Shown here piece by piece: positions 63,923-64,000 of a stretch of 64,000 nt of DNA. A model generated the notes under the pieces. It worked only from the letters and a program-made list of their open reading frames with translations, searched no databases and was not told the DNA's origin. Source of the stretch: Ostrinia nubilalis (taxonomy: Eukaryota; Arthropoda; Insecta; Lepidoptera; Crambidae); contig NW_026973570.1 of assembly GCF_963855985.1 (NCBI RefSeq), positions 62,001-126,000 of the forward strand, given 5' to 3'. The position numbers and the translations under genes are program-made. Numbering within the stretch: position 1 is the first letter of the stretch; each line of letters starts with the position of its first letter.

Positions 63923-64000
63923 AAACCGTTCCAGACTGCATGTAAAATGACATGATCAATCTAATATCATAATGAAGTATTAAAGTTTAAAAATATTTTT

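Overview
This window looks like transposon-dense, gene-poor nuclear DNA from an insect, most probably a moth or butterfly. The reasons are an AT-rich background with frequent TAGGTAGGTA/ACCTACCT strings and short repeats of lepidopteran type: Helitron-like ends with CCCGCGACTTCGT next to CTAG, (TTTC)n-tailed LINE ends and the AACCGACTTCAAA repeat. The coding relics are RTE, R1 and CR1-like LINEs, a PIF1-type Helitron, Ty3/mag-like elements and a DIRS retroelement. Only one stretch looks like a host gene: two exon-like blocks near 14.1-14.5 kb.

Layout. 1-3460 is copy A of a segmental duplication whose copy B is 42046-45316, in the same orientation. Each copy is followed by a YY1-motif-rich satellite of about 460-bp units with a Helitron-like GC-rich repeat (3.5-8.2 kb and 45.3-48.1 kb). 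8.2-13.7 kb holds small TE insertions with readable boundaries: an RTE end with a 9-bp target duplication, a TA-flanked MITE and a long-TIR element. 14.1-14.5 kb holds the host 5' exons, followed by AT-rich intron-like DNA. 16.8-28.8 kb holds two overlapping halves of one Helitron gene. They share a 767-bp segment and are separated by a 2.3-kb foldback element, a gag fragment, a 37-bp minisatellite and a possible LTR. 28.9-31.0 kb is a non-coding repeat carrying a TTAA-flanked piggyBac-like insertion and a 134-bp palindrome. A second, inverted copy of this repeat lies at 40.2-41.1 kb without those insertions. 31.07-35.14 kb is a TIR-bounded element filled with ten ~380-bp monomers in a 1,130-bp three-monomer higher-order pattern. 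35.1-38.9 kb holds a 141-bp-repeat MITE split by a LINE, an R1-clade LINE relic and a CR1-like LINE relic. A 846-bp Transib-like MITE sits at 47.17-48.02 kb.

48.4-64 kb is a readable nest. A minus-strand Ty3-type relic (gag joined to the integrase tail) appears to flank a DIRS element (48992-62456). The DIRS tyrosine recombinase gene is split by a young mag-like Ty3 element (53323-60628, 261-bp LTRs, ATTT target duplication). A 5'-truncated LINE (GATA target duplication) interrupts the gag of that element. A piggyBac deletion derivative (TTAA) interrupts the recombinase a second time. Each insertion leaves its host reading frame continuous when it is ignored.

The genes do not form a cellular pathway; they are the replication machinery of separate mobile elements. 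The items most worth a second look are the DIRS element (circle-junction signature, shared 7-bp core, gag intron), the Helitron with a cysteine-peptidase-like N-terminal domain, the Transib-like MITE with an RSS-type heptamer, and the satellite array inside a TIR element. All calls come from reading the sequence; no database search was possible.
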